Part shown: in pieces, positions 7,851 to 15,292 of the stretch
How positions within the stretch are numbered: the stretch's first letter is position 1
Layout: each line of letters begins with the position of its first letter
DNA from: Planctomycetota bacterium
GTDB taxonomy: Bacteria > Planctomycetota > Planctomycetia > Pirellulales > Lacipirellulaceae
NCBI GenBank assembly: GCA_013286045.1
Contig: JABDGM010000035.1
Coordinates: 1-40,602, forward strand
Length of the DNA stretch: 40,602 bases
Direction: 5' to 3'
Program-made: the position numbers and the translations under genes
Notes under the pieces: generated by a model
The model's database searches: none
The model's input: the letters and a program-made list of their open reading frames with translations, nothing else
What the model was told of the DNA's origin: nothing

Positions 7851-9623
7851 GTGCTGCGAACTCATACGTGTGGCGAATTACGCCGCGAACACATCGGAAA
7901 GGAAGCCACGCTTTGCGGATGGGTTGATAGTTATCGCGACCACGGCGGGGGTTTGTTCGTCGATCTCCGCGACCGCTACGGCATGACGCAGGTCGTCTTC
8001 AACCCGCCCGATACTTCGCAGCCGATCATCGACGAAAGCAAGCAGCTCCGAGCCGAATACGTTATCCAGGTCACGGGCAAAGTGGCCGAGCGCCCGAGCG
8101 GCATGGCCAACTCGCGGCTCGCGACCGGCGACATCGAGCTCCGAGTCACTGGCTTCAAATTACTCAACAAAAGTCTCACGCCACCCGTTTCGCCGAACGC
8201 GCACGCTCAAGACATGCCGAACGAGGAATTGCGGCTCGAGCATCGCTACCTCGATTTGCGTCGGCCCGCAATGCAGCAAACGCTGATGCTGCGCGACCGG
8301 CTCATCAAAGGCATGCGCGATCACTTCGCAAATCTCAACTTCATCGACGTCGAGACGCCAATCCTCGGTCGCAGCACGCCAGAAGGGGCCCGCGACTACC
8401 TGGTGCCCAGTCGCGTGAGCCGCGGTTCATTCTACGCGCTGCCCCAATCGCCGCAGCTCTACAAGCAAATCCTGATGATGGCCGGCTACGATCGCTATGT
8501 GCAGGTGGCTCGCTGTTTCCGCGACGAAGACCTGCGGGCCGACCGCCAACCGGAATTCACGCAGCTCGACCTCGAAATGTCGTTTATCGATTCCGATGAT
8601 GTAATGGGAGTCATCGACGGCCTCGTCCAGAAGCTTGCCAAACAAGAGCTCGGCCTCGACGTAAAACTGCCGCTGCCGCGAATTACCTACGACGAAGCCA
8701 TGGAGCGCTTCGGCCACGACGCGCCCGATCTTCGCTTTGGTCTGGAGCTCGTCGATTGCACCGACCTCGCGGCGAAGAGCGACTTCCGCGTGTTTTCGAG
8801 TGTCGCCACGAGCGGCGGCAAAGTTCGCGCGATCAACGCCAAGAAAGGCGGCGAAAACTATTCCCGCCGCGGCATCGATGAGCTCACCGAGTTCGTAAAA
8901 CCATTCGGCGCAAAAGGCCTGGCTTGGTTCAAGGTCGAAGCCGACGGCACACTCCAATCCACAATCGCTAAAAACTTCAAGCCGGAACTTCTCAAGGAAA
9001 TCGGCACACGCCTAAAAGCCGAACCCGGCGATCTGCTGCTGTTCGTCGCCGATACGTGGAAAGTCACCTGCAAAGCGCTCTACGCCCTGCGGCAAAAAAT
9101 TGGCGCGGAAATGAAACTCTACGACCCAAAGACGATGAACTTCTCTTGGGTCGTGGAATTCCCGATGTTCGATTTCGACGACGAAGAGAAACGCTGGGTG
9201 GCGATGCACCATCCGTTCACGTCACCGCGAGATCAAGACTTTGGCCTGTTAGATACCGACCCCGGCGCCTGCCGTGCGAAGGCCTACGACCTCGTCATCA
9301 ATGGCAGCGAGGCGGGCGGCGGCACAATCCGCATTCACGACCCAGGGATTCAGCAAAAGGTCTTTTCGCTGCTCGGCATCGATGAAAAGACGGCCGAGGA
9401 GCGTTTTGGCTTTCTGCTGCGAGCACTAAAATATGGTGCTCCGCCTCACGGCGGAATCGCGCTGGGCATCGACCGATGGGTCATGCTCTTCGGCGGCCTC
9501 GACAACATCCGCGACTGCATCGCCTTTCCCAAAACACAGCGGGCCAGCGACCTCATGACTGGCGCGCCCGGCGACGTCGAAACGAAACAATTGAAGGAAC
9601 TCGGTATCAAGGTGGAACTATAG
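7851..9623 (+). CDS. aspS: Aspartyl-tRNA synthetase
   Basis: Class II aminoacyl-tRNA synthetase charging tRNA-Asp in the cytoplasm; 590 residues, the usual bacterial length. Domains in order: N-terminal OB fold (VDSYRDHGGGLFVDLRDR), class II motif 1 region, motif 2 (FRDEDLRADRQPEFTQLD), a bacterial GAD insertion in the middle, and motif 3 (GGIALGIDRWVMLFGG). The start is GTG 7851, set by a good ribosome-binding site GAGGAAG at 7841-7847. Whether it discriminates Asp from Asn tRNA cannot be told here. A TACAAT at 7812-7817 is a possible -10 box but has no matching -35. Not obviously cotranscribed with oleD (87 nt gap). Confidence 0.96.
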   Translation: MLRTHTCGELRREHIGKEATLCGWVDSYRDHGGGLFVDLRDRYGMTQVVFNPPDTSQPIIDESKQLRAEYVIQVTGKVAERPSGMANSRLATGDIELRVTGFKLLNKSLTPPVSPNAHAQDMPNEELRLEHRYLDLRRPAMQQTLMLRDRLIKGMRDHFANLNFIDVETPILGRSTPEGARDYLVPSRVSRGSFYALPQSPQLYKQILMMAGYDRYVQVARCFRDEDLRADRQPEFTQLDLEMSFIDSDDVMGVIDGLVQKLAKQELGLDVKLPLPRITYDEAMERFGHDAPDLRFGLELVDCTDLAAKSDFRVFSSVATSGGKVRAINAKKGGENYSRRGIDELTEFVKPFGAKGLAWFKVEADGTLQSTIAKNFKPELLKEIGTRLKAEPGDLLLFVADTWKVTCKALYALRQKIGAEMKLYDPKTMNFSWVVEFPMFDFDDEEKRWVAMHHPFTSPRDQDFGLLDTDPGACRAKAYDLVINGSEAGGGTIRIHDPGIQQKVFSLLGIDEKTAEERFGFLLRALKYGAPPHGGIALGIDRWVMLFGGLDNIRDCIAFPKTQRASDLMTGAPGDVETKQLKELGIKVEL

Positions 9624-9677
9624 GGCCATCGTTGAATTGCCACTGCCTGGCAAAAACGATTGGCACACGGTGAACTT

Positions 9678-10310
9678 ATGAAACAGGCGATTTGGATTAC
9701 GCTACTAACGGCGACGGCCGTTCTTTATACCAACAGCTCATTCGCCGCACCGAAGGCAAAACCGGCCGCACCGCAGCCGCACACGGCCTACTACGGCGCG
9801 GAATCCGCCGCACCGAAGGTGCCTAGCGTCATGCTGTCGATGCAGGAAGACGCCCTCTGCAAATTGAAAGTCGGGCAGGCGCTACCGGCGGTCGAATTAA
9901 CTAAGGTCGATGGCGGCAATGCGAAACTTTCCAGCATGCTCGGTAAGAAAGCCACGGTCGTTGTTTTCTGGAAAGACGACAATCGCATGACGGCCGAAGA
10001 GCTTGCCGATCTCGTCCCTGATGTGGCCGAACGCTTTGGCAAAGACGGCGTCGAAATCATCGGCGTTGCAGTCGACACGAAGGCCGATGCTGCCAAAGAA
10101 ACGCTCAACAAAACTGGAGCCAAGTTCACGAATCTGCTAGACGCCGATGGCAAAGCATTCGCCCAAGTCGGCAAGGACGCGCTACCCCGCACGTTCGTAC
10201 TCGATTCCGCGGGCAAGATCGCCTGGTTCGATATTTCGTACACTCTTGCCACACGCCGCGAACTGCGCGAAACACTGCGAGCGTTGACCGGCGACTCGAA
10301 AGAAAAGTAG
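9678..10310 (+). CDS. Exported thioredoxin-fold protein without redox cysteines
   Basis: TlpA/AhpC-TSA-like fold, 210 residues from ATG 9678; the frame is open from TTG 9660 but a signal peptide fits the ATG. The signal peptide (MKQAIWITLLTATAVLYTNS and on) probably ends at SFA-AP, sending the protein to the periplasm. The fold is suggested by ATVVVFWKDDN where active members have FWxxWCxxC, by the VDTKAD strand region, and by LPRTFVLD with the cis-proline of thioredoxin folds. The CxxC is absent (WKDDN), and the only mature cysteine lies earlier, in DALCKLKV. A conventional disulfide reductase role is therefore unlikely. It ends 6 nt before the hom start, so cotranscription with hom is possible. 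Confidence 0.75.
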   Translation: MKQAIWITLLTATAVLYTNSSFAAPKAKPAAPQPHTAYYGAESAAPKVPSVMLSMQEDALCKLKVGQALPAVELTKVDGGNAKLSSMLGKKATVVVFWKDDNRMTAEELADLVPDVAERFGKDGVEIIGVAVDTKADAAKETLNKTGAKFTNLLDADGKAFAQVGKDALPRTFVLDSAGKIAWFDISYTLATRRELRETLRALTGDSKEK

Positions 10311-10316
10311 CCCGCC

Positions 10317-11612
10317 GTGGAAAAGACCAAAGTTGCAATCATCGGTTTGGGCAACGTCGGGCAGGGGGTCGCCAAGCTGCTGCTCGATCATGGCGATCGC
10401 ACCGCGCGGCACGCCGGCCGCACGCTCTGGCTAGAGAAAGCGGTCGTTCGCGATTTGAAAAAGGCCCGCGATTGCGAACTGCCCGCGGGCATCCTCACAG
10501 GCAGCGTCGACGACGTCATCAACAATCGCGAGATCAAAGTCGTCGCCCAGCTCATCGGCGGCCTGGAGCCCGAGCGCACGATCATGCTCCAGCTCCTCGA
10601 AAGCGGCAAAGACGTCGTCACCGCGAACAAAGCGCTCCTCGCCGAGCACGGCCCGGAACTGTTCGATCGCGCCCGCGAACTAGGCCGGTCGATTGCGTTC
10701 GAGGCTTCCGTCGCCGGCGGCATCCCGATCATCGCCAACATCAGCCAGTGCTTGTCGGCGAACCAAATCATATCGCTCGACGGCATCCTCAACGGCACGA
10801 CAAACTTCATCCTCAGCAAAATGCACGAAGAGGGCACTGCCTACGCCGACGCCCTCAAAGAAGCGCAGCGACTAGGCTACGCCGAGGCCGACCCCACGTT
10901 CGACGTCGATGGCAGCGACGCCGCGCAAAAGCTCGCCATCCTCGCCCATTTGGCCTTCGGTGCCCGCGTCGATTGGAAAGATATCCCACGCATGGGCATC
11001 GATCGCCTCGATAAAAGCGATGTCCGCTTTGCCAAGGAAATCGGCTACCGCATCAAACTGCTCGCCGTCGCCGAGCTGGACGGCGACACGCTCGAACTGC
11101 ACGTCTCGCCAACGCTCGTCAAACGCGGCCGTCCGCTCTCCGACGTCAGCGGCCCGTTCAACGCCATCCGCGTCGTGGGCGACGCTGTCGGCGAGCTCAT
11201 GTTCTACGGCCGCGGTGCCGGCCAAATGCCGACTGCATCGGCCATCGTCGCCGATATGATCGATACCGCTGTCGGCCGTACCGCGATCACGTTCCGCACT
11301 CTGGAGCTGTGGTCAAATCGCAAAGCCCGCGTCGCCCCCCGCGAGCACGCCAAAGCCGATGGCCGCTTTTACATGCGTGTGAACGCCGAAGACCACCCAG
11401 GCGTCCTCGCTCAGGTAGCCAGCGTTTTGGGCCAATATCACATCTCAATCTCGAGCGTCCTGCAACAAGAGGCCGCAAACGAAGACGGCACGGTGCCGCT
11501 CGTAATCATGACGCACGAAACGACGGAAGGTGCGACGCGCAAAGCTTGTGCGGAAATAAATCAATTGAAAAGCGTCCGCGGCAAAACAGTTCGTATGTGG
11601 GTTAGAGACTAG
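10317..11612 (+). CDS. hom: Homoserine dehydrogenase with C-terminal ACT domain
   Basis: Reduces aspartate semialdehyde to homoserine with NAD(P)H, at the branch point to threonine and methionine. 431 residues. Seen: the nucleotide-binding motif IGLGNVGQG near the N terminus, VTANKALLA, the catalytic region SVAGGIPI followed by NGTTNFILSKM, and a C-terminal ACT domain (from about VNAEDHPGVLAQV) typical of threonine-feedback-sensitive enzymes. The start is GTG 10317 without a clear ribosome-binding site. The following two genes (ApgM-type protein and aspartate kinase) belong to the same pathway, so 10317-14749 reads as a threonine module. Confidence 0.95.
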   Translation: MEKTKVAIIGLGNVGQGVAKLLLDHGDRTARHAGRTLWLEKAVVRDLKKARDCELPAGILTGSVDDVINNREIKVVAQLIGGLEPERTIMLQLLESGKDVVTANKALLAEHGPELFDRARELGRSIAFEASVAGGIPIIANISQCLSANQIISLDGILNGTTNFILSKMHEEGTAYADALKEAQRLGYAEADPTFDVDGSDAAQKLAILAHLAFGARVDWKDIPRMGIDRLDKSDVRFAKEIGYRIKLLAVAELDGDTLELHVSPTLVKRGRPLSDVSGPFNAIRVVGDAVGELMFYGRGAGQMPTASAIVADMIDTAVGRTAITFRTLELWSNRKARVAPREHAKADGRFYMRVNAEDHPGVLAQVASVLGQYHISISSVLQQEAANEDGTVPLVIMTHETTEGATRKACAEINQLKSVRGKTVRMWVRD

Positions 11613-11643
11613 ACTTTAGCTCCTAGCGACCAACGACTTCAAA

Positions 11644-12867
11644 ATGAAATATGCAATCGTCATCCCCGACGGCGCCGCCGACGAGCCACAAGAATCTCTC
11701 GGAGGCAAATCTCCGCTAGAAGCGGCACACACCCCGAATATGGATCGCGTCGCCACGATGGGCGTCGTCGCTCGCGCTTGTCACACGCCGAAGGAGCTGC
11801 CGGCCGGATCCGAAATCGGCAATCTAAGTCTGCTCGGCTATGACCCCTTCAAGAACTTCACCGGCCGCGCGCCGATGGAGGCCGCCGCCCAGGGCATCAA
11901 ACTCGGGCCCAAAGATTGGGCAGTCCGCTGCAATTTGGTCACGATCGAAAACCAGATCATGCGCGATTTCACGGCCGATCACATCACGACGGAAGACGCG
12001 ACCGGCCTGCTTAAAACCGCACAGGATAAAATCGCCAGCGACCCGAAGTATCGCGGTGCGATCGAATTCGTTCCGGGCGTCAGCTACCGAAACCTCTTGC
12101 TGTGGCGCGGCGAGAAGCTCCCCTGCCCTTTCACGAGCGACACCCGCACGCGCGCTCCGCACGACATCACCGATCAATCCGTTCTCGAAGAGCATCCGCG
12201 TGGACCCGGAAGCGACGTCCTATGTGACCTCATGGCCGCCAGCATCGACGCCTTCCGCGATCACCCGGTGAACGCGGCCCGCAAAGCCGCCGGCAAGGGT
12301 GAAGCAACCAACGTCTGGCTTTGGGGCCTCGGCCAAGCACCGCGCCTGAACGCCTTCGCCGCCGAATACGGCCCACGCGGCGCGATGATCACCGCCGTCG
12401 ACCTGTTACGCGGCATCGCCGCCCTCGTCGGCTGGGATCGCATCGAAGTGCCCGGCGCGACCGGCTATCTCGATACCGATTACGCCGCAAAAGGCCGCTA
12501 TGGCGTCGAGGCACTCAACAAATACGATATCGTGTGCGTCCACGTCGAAGCCTCCGATGAAGCCTCTCACGAAGGCCGCTGCGACGAGAAAGTGAAGGCG
12601 ATCGAAGAAATTGACCGCCACGTTGTCGGCCCGATCGTCGAAGCGCTCCAAACGCACGGCGACTGGCGGATCATGATCTCGCCCGATCACCCCACCTTCT
12701 TGCGAACAAAAGTCCACACGCACGGCAACGTGCCCGTCGCAATGGCAGGCACCGGTATTAAAGCCGACGAGTTCAAATCCTACGGCGACACCAACGCCGC
12801 CAATTCAAATCTAGCATTTGACCGAGGCTGGGACGTAATGCCTTGGTTCATTGGAAAGAAAAAATAA
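11644..12867 (+). CDS. apgM: ApgM-family protein, probably a homoserine kinase
   Basis: Alkaline-phosphatase superfamily, COG3635 type, 407 residues. By sequence it is a cofactor-independent phosphoglycerate mutase of the archaeal type: N-terminal metal motif IPDGAADEP, phospho-acceptor Ser region PAGSEIGNLSLLGYDP, and C-terminal metal ligands in HVEASDEASHEG and SPDHPT. A subgroup of this family has been proposed to act as an alternative homoserine kinase. Location between hom and lysC, with no GHMP-type thrB in the window, favours that role. ATG 11644 has no strong ribosome-binding site. Its stop codon touches a short-unit inverted repeat. The phosphoglycerate mutase name is what automated annotation would give; the kinase role is inference from context. 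Confidence 0.85.
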   Translation: MKYAIVIPDGAADEPQESLGGKSPLEAAHTPNMDRVATMGVVARACHTPKELPAGSEIGNLSLLGYDPFKNFTGRAPMEAAAQGIKLGPKDWAVRCNLVTIENQIMRDFTADHITTEDATGLLKTAQDKIASDPKYRGAIEFVPGVSYRNLLLWRGEKLPCPFTSDTRTRAPHDITDQSVLEEHPRGPGSDVLCDLMAASIDAFRDHPVNAARKAAGKGEATNVWLWGLGQAPRLNAFAAEYGPRGAMITAVDLLRGIAALVGWDRIEVPGATGYLDTDYAAKGRYGVEALNKYDIVCVHVEASDEASHEGRCDEKVKAIEEIDRHVVGPIVEALQTHGDWRIMISPDHPTFLRTKVHTHGNVPVAMAGTGIKADEFKSYGDTNAANSNLAFDRGWDVMPWFIGKKK

Positions 12868-12937
12868 CCACGGAGACACGGAGAACACGGAGAGATAGTA
12901 AGAGATTTTTCCTCCGTGCTCTCCGTGCCTCTGTGGT
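12867..12937. repeat. Inverted array of 8/9-nt units (CACGGAG type) after the apgM stop
   Basis: Left arm: ACCACGGAG (12867-12875), ACACGGAG (12876-12883), AACACGGAG (12884-12892). Right arm, read on the minus strand: ACCACAGAG, GCACGGAG, AGCACGGAG (12912-12937). The arms can form a hairpin around a short AT-rich loop. The first base is the last base of the apgM stop codon. The layout is the same as the CACGAAA array at 33450-33533. Not CRISPR: there are no spacers. Confidence 0.75.
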
Positions 12938-12970
12938 GAAATTAATTAGATGTAAGGTAAAAAATATTCG

Positions 12971-14749
12971 ATGGGGATTATCGTTCAAAAATTCGGCGGC
13001 ACCAGCGTCGCCAATGCGGAAAAGATTCGCGTCGCTGCTCGCCGCGCAATTCGTGCCCAACAAAACGGCAACCAGGTCGTCATGGTCGTAAGCGCGATGG
13101 GCCACCAGACCGATCACCTCGTCGACCTCGCCAAGCAAATCACCGATGACCCCTCCGGCCGCGAGATGGACATGCTCCTTTCCACCGGCGAGCAAGTGAG
13201 CGTCGCCCTTATGGCGATGGCCATCCATTCTCTCGGCGCACAAGCCGTCAGCCTCACCGGCGCCCAAATCGGCATCCGCACCGATAGTTCGCACACGAAA
13301 GCTCGCATTCAATCAATCTCGACCGACCGCATGAAAAAGCTGCTCGACGACGGGAAAATTGTTATCGCGGCTGGGTTCCAGGGCATCGACGAAGATTTCA
13401 ACATCACGACACTCGGCCGCGGCGGCAGCGACACCACCGCCGTCGCCCTGGCCGCGGTGCTCAACGCCGACGCCTGCGAAATCTACACCGATGTCGACGG
13501 CGTCTTCACAACCGACCCACGCCTCGTGGCCGAAGCGCGCAAAATGGATCGCGTCAGCCACGATGAAATCCTAGAGCTCGCGAGCCTCGGAGCCGGCGTA
13601 ATGCACAGCCGGTCGATCGAGTTCGGCAAGAAATTCAACGTGCCGATCCACGTCTGCAACAGCCAAAGCTTTAGCGACGAGCCCGGCACTGTCATCGGCA
13701 GCCATTCGGAATCGGCCGACCGGGCAGTGAGCGGCGCCGCCCTCACCAAGAACGAAGCTCAAATCACGATCGTCGGCGTCCCCGACCAACCGGGCGTCAG
13801 CTACGGCGTGTTCTCAAAACTCGCCGGCGTCAACGTCGCGGTCGACATGATCGTGCAGAATGCCGGCGCCGACGGCTCGGCCGATATCTCCTTTACCGTG
13901 CTCGAAGACGACCTCACGAAGGCCCTGCAAGCTTCGAAAAACGCGGCCGATGAACTCAAGGCCAAAGGCGTCGAGCACGACGCAAGCCTGTCGAAAGTCT
14001 CGATCGTCGGCCTTGGCATGGCGACCCAAACCGGTGTCGCCGACCGCATGTTCCGCGCTCTTTCCGACGAAGGCATTAACATCGAAGCCATTACCACGAG
14101 CGAAATCAAAGTCTCCGTCCTCGTGAAGCGCGATCAGGCCCTCGCCGCCCTGCGGTCCGTGCACGGCGAGTTCGAGCTGGATAGAGCGCCCAAGGATCGC
14201 GTTAAGTTCGGCGAGAAACCGACCGCCACGCGAAAGGCCGACGCGGCCGACATTGTCGCCCGTCTGCAACGCATGGAAGACCTCGCCATCGAAAGCGTCT
14301 CGCTCGACGAAGCGCAAGCTCAAATGACGCTGTTCGATGTGCCGGATAAGCCCGGCATCTCGGCCCGCATCTTCGAAGCAGTCGCTTCCGAAGGAATCCT
14401 GGTCGACACGATAGTGCAAAGCATCGGTCGCGACGGGCTAGCCGACATCAGCTTCACCGTGCCCCGCAAGAGTGTGAAAGATGCCGAGAAGGTAATGCTG
14501 AGCCTGTCGGAAGAGCTCGGCGGCGAAGTCAAAGTCGACCCCGAGGTCGCGATCCTCACCGTCAAAGGCGTCGGCATCCGCAGCCACACCGGCGTCGGCC
14601 TCCGCATGTTCAAAGCGCTCGCCGAGGCCAAGATCAACGTCGAGATGGTCAGCACCAGCGAAATCCGCGTGAACGTCGTGGTCGATGCCGCAAAGGGAGC
14701 GGCCGGCCTGGCAGCGCTCAAGGCAGCCTTCGCTGACGTGCTGGGATAA
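12971..14749 (+). CDS. lysC: Aspartate kinase with four ACT domains
   Basis: Phosphorylates aspartate, the first step to lysine, threonine and methionine. The kinase domain covers about residues 1-250, with VQKFGGTSVAN at the N terminus and TLGRGGSDTTAVALA in the active site. Four ACT units follow: about 265-335 (ITIVGVPDQPGVSYGVF), 342-405 (VSIVGLGMATQTGVADRMF), 445-520 (MTLFDVPDKPGISARIF) and 527-592 (LTVKGVGIRSHTGVGLRMF). The second pair duplicates the first. At 592 residues it is far longer than the usual 400-410 and resembles the four-ACT cyanobacterial type. The start is ATG 12971, with TAAGGT about 12 nt upstream. It is separated from apgM only by the repeat array. Confidence 0.95.
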   Translation: MGIIVQKFGGTSVANAEKIRVAARRAIRAQQNGNQVVMVVSAMGHQTDHLVDLAKQITDDPSGREMDMLLSTGEQVSVALMAMAIHSLGAQAVSLTGAQIGIRTDSSHTKARIQSISTDRMKKLLDDGKIVIAAGFQGIDEDFNITTLGRGGSDTTAVALAAVLNADACEIYTDVDGVFTTDPRLVAEARKMDRVSHDEILELASLGAGVMHSRSIEFGKKFNVPIHVCNSQSFSDEPGTVIGSHSESADRAVSGAALTKNEAQITIVGVPDQPGVSYGVFSKLAGVNVAVDMIVQNAGADGSADISFTVLEDDLTKALQASKNAADELKAKGVEHDASLSKVSIVGLGMATQTGVADRMFRALSDEGINIEAITTSEIKVSVLVKRDQALAALRSVHGEFELDRAPKDRVKFGEKPTATRKADAADIVARLQRMEDLAIESVSLDEAQAQMTLFDVPDKPGISARIFEAVASEGILVDTIVQSIGRDGLADISFTVPRKSVKDAEKVMLSLSEELGGEVKVDPEVAILTVKGVGIRSHTGVGLRMFKALAEAKINVEMVSTSEIRVNVVVDAAKGAAGLAALKAAFADVLG

Positions 14750-14767
14750 CGCAAATAGCCGGGCTAC

Positions 14768-15178
14768 CTACTGCTGCTCTCCCATCACATCGTTCAGCAC
14801 ATCTTCCGCCACATAAATTGGCAGCGGCGGATCGCACGTCACCGCGACCGCAATGGCATCGCTCGGCCGCGCATCGATTTCCACAAGTTCGCCATCGTGA
14901 CGCACCCGCAGCTTGGCGAAATACGTATGCTCGCGAAGCTCGCTGATTACGACGTCTTGAAACTCACCGCCGAGCGCTTCAACAGCCCCGACGAGCAAAT
15001 CATGCGTCAGCGGCCGCGGCGCCTCGAACCCCTTCACCCGGCGGTCGATGCTCGTCGCCTCGAAAATCCCAATAAGAATCGGAAAAGTTCGCGTCCCCTC
15101 GATCTCTTTGAGATAAATCACCTGAGAATCATTGATCTCACTGATGATGATTCGAGACAATTCCATCGCGACGGGCAT
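14768..15178 (-). CDS. DUF151 bifunctional nuclease-like protein
   Basis: 136-residue single-domain protein of the DUF151/BFN family. Seen: MELSRIIISE, the core FPILIGIFEATSI, LTHDLLVGAVEALGG, and the conserved ARPSDAIAVAV. A plant homolog has been reported to have nuclease activity, while in bacteria the fold is common and poorly characterised. ATG 15178 is chosen because AAAGGA lies about 7 nt upstream and a perfect TATAAT lies at 15224-15229; the frame itself is open further back to a TTG at 15292. It is convergent with lysC (18 nt apart). The valS stop lies upstream, but the promoter suggests its own transcription. Confidence 0.85.
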   Translation of the reverse strand: MPVAMELSRIIISEINDSQVIYLKEIEGTRTFPILIGIFEATSIDRRVKGFEAPRPLTHDLLVGAVEALGGEFQDVVISELREHTYFAKLRVRHDGELVEIDARPSDAIAVAVTCDPPLPIYVAEDVLNDVMGEQQ

Positions 15179-15223
15179 GGGCCGATCCTTTGCGTCAATC
15201 TCTGCAAACGTGCTAACGAATGC

Positions 15224-15252
15224 ATTATAGCTGTCGGCAGCCCATGAGAAAA
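15224..15252 (-). promoter_or_regulatory. Candidate promoter of the DUF151 gene
   Basis: A perfect -10 TATAAT on the minus strand at 15224-15229, with a poor -35 (TTTTCT, 15247-15252) at 17-nt spacing. The predicted transcript start, near 15217, would leave a leader of about 40 nt before ATG 15178. Supported by the -10 match and its placement only. Confidence 0.45.
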
Positions 15253-15292
15253 ACGGCCCGCGCGAGAACTTTCTTCGTTGCGATTCGAGCAA

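Noticed and set aside
12867..12937. Regular short repeats resembling a CRISPR array (also 33450-33533)
   Set aside because: Units are 8-9 nt with no spacers, arranged as facing arms, and no cas genes are nearby.
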